Assembly (NCBI RefSeq): GCF_014486695.1
Contig: NZ_JACTAB010000004.1
Span: 124,001-188,000 of the forward strand
Reading direction: 5' to 3'
DNA: 64,000 nt
DNA from: Flavobacterium buctense
Lineage (GTDB): Bacteria; Bacteroidota; Bacteroidia; Flavobacteriales; Flavobacteriaceae
Shown here: positions 60,483 to 64,000 of the stretch, piece after piece
Layout: every line of letters starts with the position of its first letter
Numbering within the stretch: the stretch's first letter is position 1
Translations under genes and position numbers: made by a program
The notes under the pieces: generated by a model
Told to the model about the DNA's origin: nothing
Seen by the model: only the letters and a program-made list of their open reading frames with translations
The model's database searches: none

Positions 60483-61264
60483 TGGAAACTAAAGACTATA
60501 TAGAATCAGGCATTTTAGAACTCTATGTGTATGGTTTGCTTACCGAATCAGAGAATGATGAAGTAAATGCTATGGCGAATAAAAATCCGGAAATAAAAGC
60601 TGAAATCCTCTCGATTGAAAAAGCGATTATCAATCTTTCGAGTAGTTTCTCTCCATTTATTTCGCATAGTCAATTTGAAAAAATCAAAGCGCAACTCGAA
60701 TTAAAACACGGAAGAGTAGTTGACTTTAAATCGAGAAGTAACACTGCGACTTATATTGGTTGGGCCGCATCAATAGCTTTATTAATCGGAATCGGATTTC
60801 AATATTCAAAATTGAATGAAACCAATCAACAGATTGAAACTATTAAAGTAGAGAAAAATAAATTACAGGAGACCGTAGTTGGTTTAGAATTGAAAAACAA
60901 AGAAACCACTACCGTTTTGAATGTGATTAGAGATACCAAAACATCGGTAATCCAACTAGGCGGACAAGCCATTGACCCTACCGCTTCAGCAAAAGTATAC
61001 TGGAATAAAGAACAACAAGTGGTTTATGTAGACGCTTCAGGCTTGCCGAAACCACCGGAAGGCATGGTGTACCAAGTTTGGGCTTTGAAACTCGAACCAT
61101 TGACTCCAACAAGCGTTGGTTTGTTAGAAAACTTCACCGCGGATAATTCCATCTTTAAAGTAGACAACAATGCCGGAGCAGAAGCTTTCGGAATCACGTT
61201 GGAACCTGCAGGCGGAAGCAAATCGCCTACCTTGGAGAAATTGTATACTTTAGGGAAAGTATAA
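60482..61264 (+). CDS. Anti-sigma factor, RskA-like
   Basis: A 260-residue protein. The N-terminal cytoplasmic domain (1-85; GILELYVYGLLTESENDEVN) should bind the sigma factor. A single membrane helix lies near 92-108 (YIGWAASIALLIGIGF), then a coiled coil (about 110-145, ETNQQIETIKVEKNKLQETV) and a periplasmic RskA-type domain (KVYWNKEQQVVYVDASGLPK and MVYQVWALKLEPL). Such proteins release sigma after regulated cleavage. It is co-translated with the sigma gene. Confidence 0.9.
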   Translation: METKDYIESGILELYVYGLLTESENDEVNAMANKNPEIKAEILSIEKAIINLSSSFSPFISHSQFEKIKAQLELKHGRVVDFKSRSNTATYIGWAASIALLIGIGFQYSKLNETNQQIETIKVEKNKLQETVVGLELKNKETTTVLNVIRDTKTSVIQLGGQAIDPTASAKVYWNKEQQVVYVDASGLPKPPEGMVYQVWALKLEPLTPTSVGLLENFTADNSIFKVDNNAGAEAFGITLEPAGGSKSPTLEKLYTLGKV

Positions 61265-61283
61265 ATCAACCCAATTATTATAT

Positions 61284-61315
61284 AAAAAAGTCCCGATAAT
61301 CTCGGGACTTTTTTA
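61284..61315. terminator. Bidirectional terminator between anti-sigma and ccs genes
   Basis: AAAAGTCCCGA pairs perfectly with TCGGGACTTTT around TAATC, with A and T runs on both sides. It serves both convergent transcripts. Confidence 0.85.
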
Positions 61316-61331
61316 TTGGAATCAGATCAAG

Positions 61332-64000
61332 TTACTTTTTTAAATACTTTCTGTATTTGAAGTAAGACAAAGTAGCCAAAACAACTACAAAGGCAACGGA
61401 ATAATAAACAAATGAAGGTGTAACTACTTTATCACCACTAGCATAAGAATGCAAACCGGTAAGATAGAAATTCACTCCAAAATAAGTCATCATAATCGAA
61501 TAGAAAGCAAAAATCGCCAATACATTGTAAACCCATTTACTGCGCAAAGCAGGAACAAATCGGGCGTGAATTACAAAAGCATATATCATAATACTGATTA
61601 ATGCCCAAGTTTCTTTTGGATCCCAACCCCAATACCTTCCCCAACTCTCATTGGCCCATTGGCCTCCTAAAAAGTTACCAATAGTTAACATGACCAAACC
61701 AATAGTCAGCGCCATTTCATTGATATAAGTGATTTCTTTAATATTAAGATCCATTTTGGCTTTGTTCTTTTCATTGACGAATAACATCAATAGTAATGAT
61801 ACTACACCTAACACCATCGCTAAAGTAAATGGTCCATAGCTGGCAACGATTACCGCAACGTGAATCATCAACCAATAAGAATTCAATACCGGTTGCAAAT
61901 TGGCAATCGCCGGATCCATCCAATTCCAGTGTGCAATCATCAAAATCATAGAAGCTACAAATGTTCCTGAAGCCACCGTTAATTTAGATTTTCGGTCAAA
62001 GGCCAAAGTAAAGAACATAGTCGCCCAAGCCACATAAATCATACTTTCATAAGCATCACTCCAAGGTGCATGTCCGGATATATACCAACGAGCAATTAAT
62101 CCCAAAGTATGAATTCCGAATAACAATCCGATGAGAATATGAAAACCGTTTACTGTATATTTTACAATCTTGTTATCAAAGAAAATATTGACTATTACTA
62201 ATACCAACATCAAACAGCCGGTTAACATGTACAACCAAAACAGGTTTTTGAAAACATCATATTTGTTATACAATATCTCGTATTCGATTTTTTGCTCTGC
62301 AGGTCTTACTGCTTTTCCGTAAACTTTCTGATAGTCTTCCATCCCAACTAAAAAAGTATTCGCACGAGTATAATCTTTACTCTCCGTAGCTTTCGTTAAA
62401 GCATCTAAATAAACCGGTAAAGCACCTTTAATAGTATCTAAAGCATTTCCTGTAGTGTGGTTGATTTCTAAAAACGAAACCCATTTGTTATTCGGATCAT
62501 TCGGGACCGGAAAGATTTTTAATATTTTACCACTCAAGGCAGCATTCATCAGATTCACTTTTTTATCGGTTTCGATAAAGTCTTTTTCAAACTGATTCGG
62601 GATGGCTGCTTTGTAGGCCGTTTCCAAATATGGGGATAATTTATAATTCCAATCTTTGTCAAAAAAGGAATGGAACGAAGCGTATTTTTCATCCGGTTTG
62701 ATGCCGATTATCTTGCGAATACTGTCGTTTCCTTTTTTAATGTAAATCAGCGGTGATTCAAACCAAACCGTAGGAAACTGCGTCATGGAAAGGAACACTT
62801 GGTCAGAGTTCATTCCTTTATAAGTATCACTCTTACTTACCTTACGCAACAATTCAGAAGAAAACGTATTGATAGGTTTCATTCTTCCGCCCTCATCTTG
62901 AATGACCAATCGCCCAAATTGCGCTGCGTGTTTTTCAGAAACTTTGTATTTGTTAATGATAGAATCGATTTGCTTTTGGGTTGGCATTGCTTTATTGTGC
63001 GTAGCGTTGTGCTCTTGCGCGAATCCGTTTAAAGAAAACAACAAAACTAAAGCAGTCGCTAATTTGGCTTTTTTCTTTTTCACGTTTTCTAATTTTCGTT
63101 TCAAATCGGAAAAACGGGTATTTTTAGTAAACAAAATAGCCATCATGCAGAAATACAACAAAAAGTAACCAATATAGGTAATGGTTGTTCCCCAAAAATC
63201 ATGATTAACCGAAAGCACCGTTCCTTTTTCATCCGGATCAAAATTGGCTTGAAAGAATCGGAATCCTTTGTGGTCTAAAATGTTATTCATGTAGATATGA
63301 GCGTCAAATTTTTCGGCACCCTCTAAAACGGTTACTTTGCTTTCGAAAGAAGAATAGCTTTTCTCTGTTCCGGGATATTTGGCTGCGATGAAATCATTGA
63401 GTTTTAAACTAAAAGGCAATTCGTATATTTTACTACCATAACTTATAGTAAATTCGAGCTTGCCTAATTTAAAAGATTTTGGTTCGCCTTGTTTTCCTTT
63501 GGATCCGACTAGTGTTATGACTTTTTCTTCGCCTGCAGTTTTAACTACAAGCGTCAAAGCATCTTCTCCATTTTTGGCTTTATAATCGCCACTCGATTGG
63601 TATGATTTTACCCCTTTTTTAGGCAATTCCGGAATTACAAATTGGCTTCCGCCCATGTTATATAAAGAGCGATACATCAAAGGTTCAACAATATCCTTGG
63701 TCACTTTTCCTTGCATTTTATCTGCCATTCTCATGAACTGTCCGTCAAACGGTGAGGTTATGGTATTGGCTTTAGAATCGATATTAATTGCGCCTTTGGT
63801 AGGTTTGTCTAAGGCAAATAAAACGTTGTGAATATTTTGTACTTCTCCGGCTTTAAGCATGTGCTCGTGACGCGTTCCATCGCCAGATTCAACTAATTTT
63901 AGGTAAGTGTCGCCTTTGGGGTCTTCTTTAATACTTTCTTTGGCATCAAACACAAAATCCTTGTATTCAATTTCAAACGGAATATCACCAAACTTTTTTT
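61332..64000 (-). CDS. Cytochrome c biogenesis protein, ResB-CcsA fusion (5' end outside window)
   Basis: The frame is open to the window end, so about 889 residues of the C-terminal side are present and the true start lies beyond. The ResB-like part shows KGFRFFQANFDPDEKG and a helix YIGYFLLYFCMMAIL. The long periplasmic stretch contains RLVIQDEGGRMKPINTFSSE. The CcsA part has eight or so helices, with GHAPWSDAYESMIYVAWA, conserved His in WLMIHVAVIVASYG, and the heme-handling WWD motif RYWGWDPKETWALISIMIYA. The enzyme exports heme and attaches it to apocytochromes c at CxxCH motifs, needed for the di-heme proteins in this window. Confidence 0.93.
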   Translation of the reverse strand, partial: KKFGDIPFEIEYKDFVFDAKESIKEDPKGDTYLKLVESGDGTRHEHMLKAGEVQNIHNVLFALDKPTKGAINIDSKANTITSPFDGQFMRMADKMQGKVTKDIVEPLMYRSLYNMGGSQFVIPELPKKGVKSYQSSGDYKAKNGEDALTLVVKTAGEEKVITLVGSKGKQGEPKSFKLGKLEFTISYGSKIYELPFSLKLNDFIAAKYPGTEKSYSSFESKVTVLEGAEKFDAHIYMNNILDHKGFRFFQANFDPDEKGTVLSVNHDFWGTTITYIGYFLLYFCMMAILFTKNTRFSDLKRKLENVKKKKAKLATALVLLFSLNGFAQEHNATHNKAMPTQKQIDSIINKYKVSEKHAAQFGRLVIQDEGGRMKPINTFSSELLRKVSKSDTYKGMNSDQVFLSMTQFPTVWFESPLIYIKKGNDSIRKIIGIKPDEKYASFHSFFDKDWNYKLSPYLETAYKAAIPNQFEKDFIETDKKVNLMNAALSGKILKIFPVPNDPNNKWVSFLEINHTTGNALDTIKGALPVYLDALTKATESKDYTRANTFLVGMEDYQKVYGKAVRPAEQKIEYEILYNKYDVFKNLFWLYMLTGCLMLVLVIVNIFFDNKIVKYTVNGFHILIGLLFGIHTLGLIARWYISGHAPWSDAYESMIYVAWATMFFTLAFDRKSKLTVASGTFVASMILMIAHWNWMDPAIANLQPVLNSYWLMIHVAVIVASYGPFTLAMVLGVVSLLLMLFVNEKNKAKMDLNIKEITYINEMALTIGLVMLTIGNFLGGQWANESWGRYWGWDPKETWALISIMIYAFVIHARFVPALRSKWVYNVLAIFAFYSIMMTYFGVNFYLTGLHSYASGDKVVTPSFVYYSVAFVVVLATLSYFKYRKYLKK

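Noticed and set aside
61332..64000. Truncated pseudogene of the cytochrome c assembly protein
   Set aside because: The frame stays open to base 64000, so the missing start is a window edge effect.

Overview
The window looks like a chromosomal segment of a low-GC Bacteroidota bacterium, most likely Flavobacterium or a close relative. The evidence is: several proteins with type IX secretion (T9SS) C-terminal sorting domains, promoters of the -33 TTG / -7 TAnnTTTG type, a fused LpxC-FabZ gene in an lpxD-lpxC/fabZ-lpxA-efp operon, menaquinone synthesis (MenD), a fused ResB-CcsA cytochrome c assembly protein, and families largely restricted to Bacteroidota (DUF3570, DUF4266). No tRNA, rRNA, CRISPR array, transposase or integrase is visible.

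Layout. 1-2.9 kb: end of an MscS-type channel gene, a thioesterase, an OmpA-like protein and a small unknown. 3.1-12.6 kb: a dense two-strand cluster of peptide-bond-type ligases. The plus strand carries an esterase, RimK-like ATP-grasp, GCS2/YbdK-type ligase, class I glutamine amidotransferase-like protein and a second divergent ATP-grasp. The minus strand carries an esterase, M17 aminopeptidase, a third ATP-grasp and an unknown. Together they look like a pathway for making and trimming a small amide or peptide metabolite of unknown structure. 12.7-15.4 kb: a membrane protein and a two-component system.

15.7-25.7 kb: an accessory region and the most unusual part of the window. Mostly single plus-strand genes (lipoproteins, esterase-TPR, VOC protein, DUF2971, a PD-(D/E)xK nuclease-like protein) are separated by 110-135 bp imperfectly palindromic repeats built like integron attC sites. 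In six cassettes the sequence at the start is complementary to that at the end. One cassette holds a three-gene toxin / HigA-like antitoxin / SecB-like chaperone (TAC) operon with a palindromic operator inside its promoter. There are also direct repeats of about 160-230 bp flanking 5.6 kb, and a 41-bp tandem repeat upstream of an XRE-type regulator.

25.7-38.5 kb: SRAP DNA-repair protein, RDD protein, beta-propeller lipoprotein, M64 peptidase, the thioredoxin/ApbE/DUF4266/DUF3570 operon, a serine hydrolase, small membrane proteins, a VWA-like membrane protein and FabG. 38.6-42.9 kb: an MbnP-MbnH-like copper/di-heme pair followed by a YHYH protein and a second di-heme peroxidase. 42.9-48.1 kb: two tandem paralogous T9SS leucine-rich-repeat proteins and a second XRE-type regulator with a four-copy heptamer operator-like cluster at its start. 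48.2-57.4 kb: core metabolism on the minus strand (sucD, lpxD paralogue, efp, lpxA, lpxC/fabZ, lpxD, HD hydrolase, menD). 57.5-64 kb: GNAT acetyltransferase, RidA, glutathione peroxidase, an ECF-type sigma/anti-sigma pair and the truncated ResB-CcsA gene.
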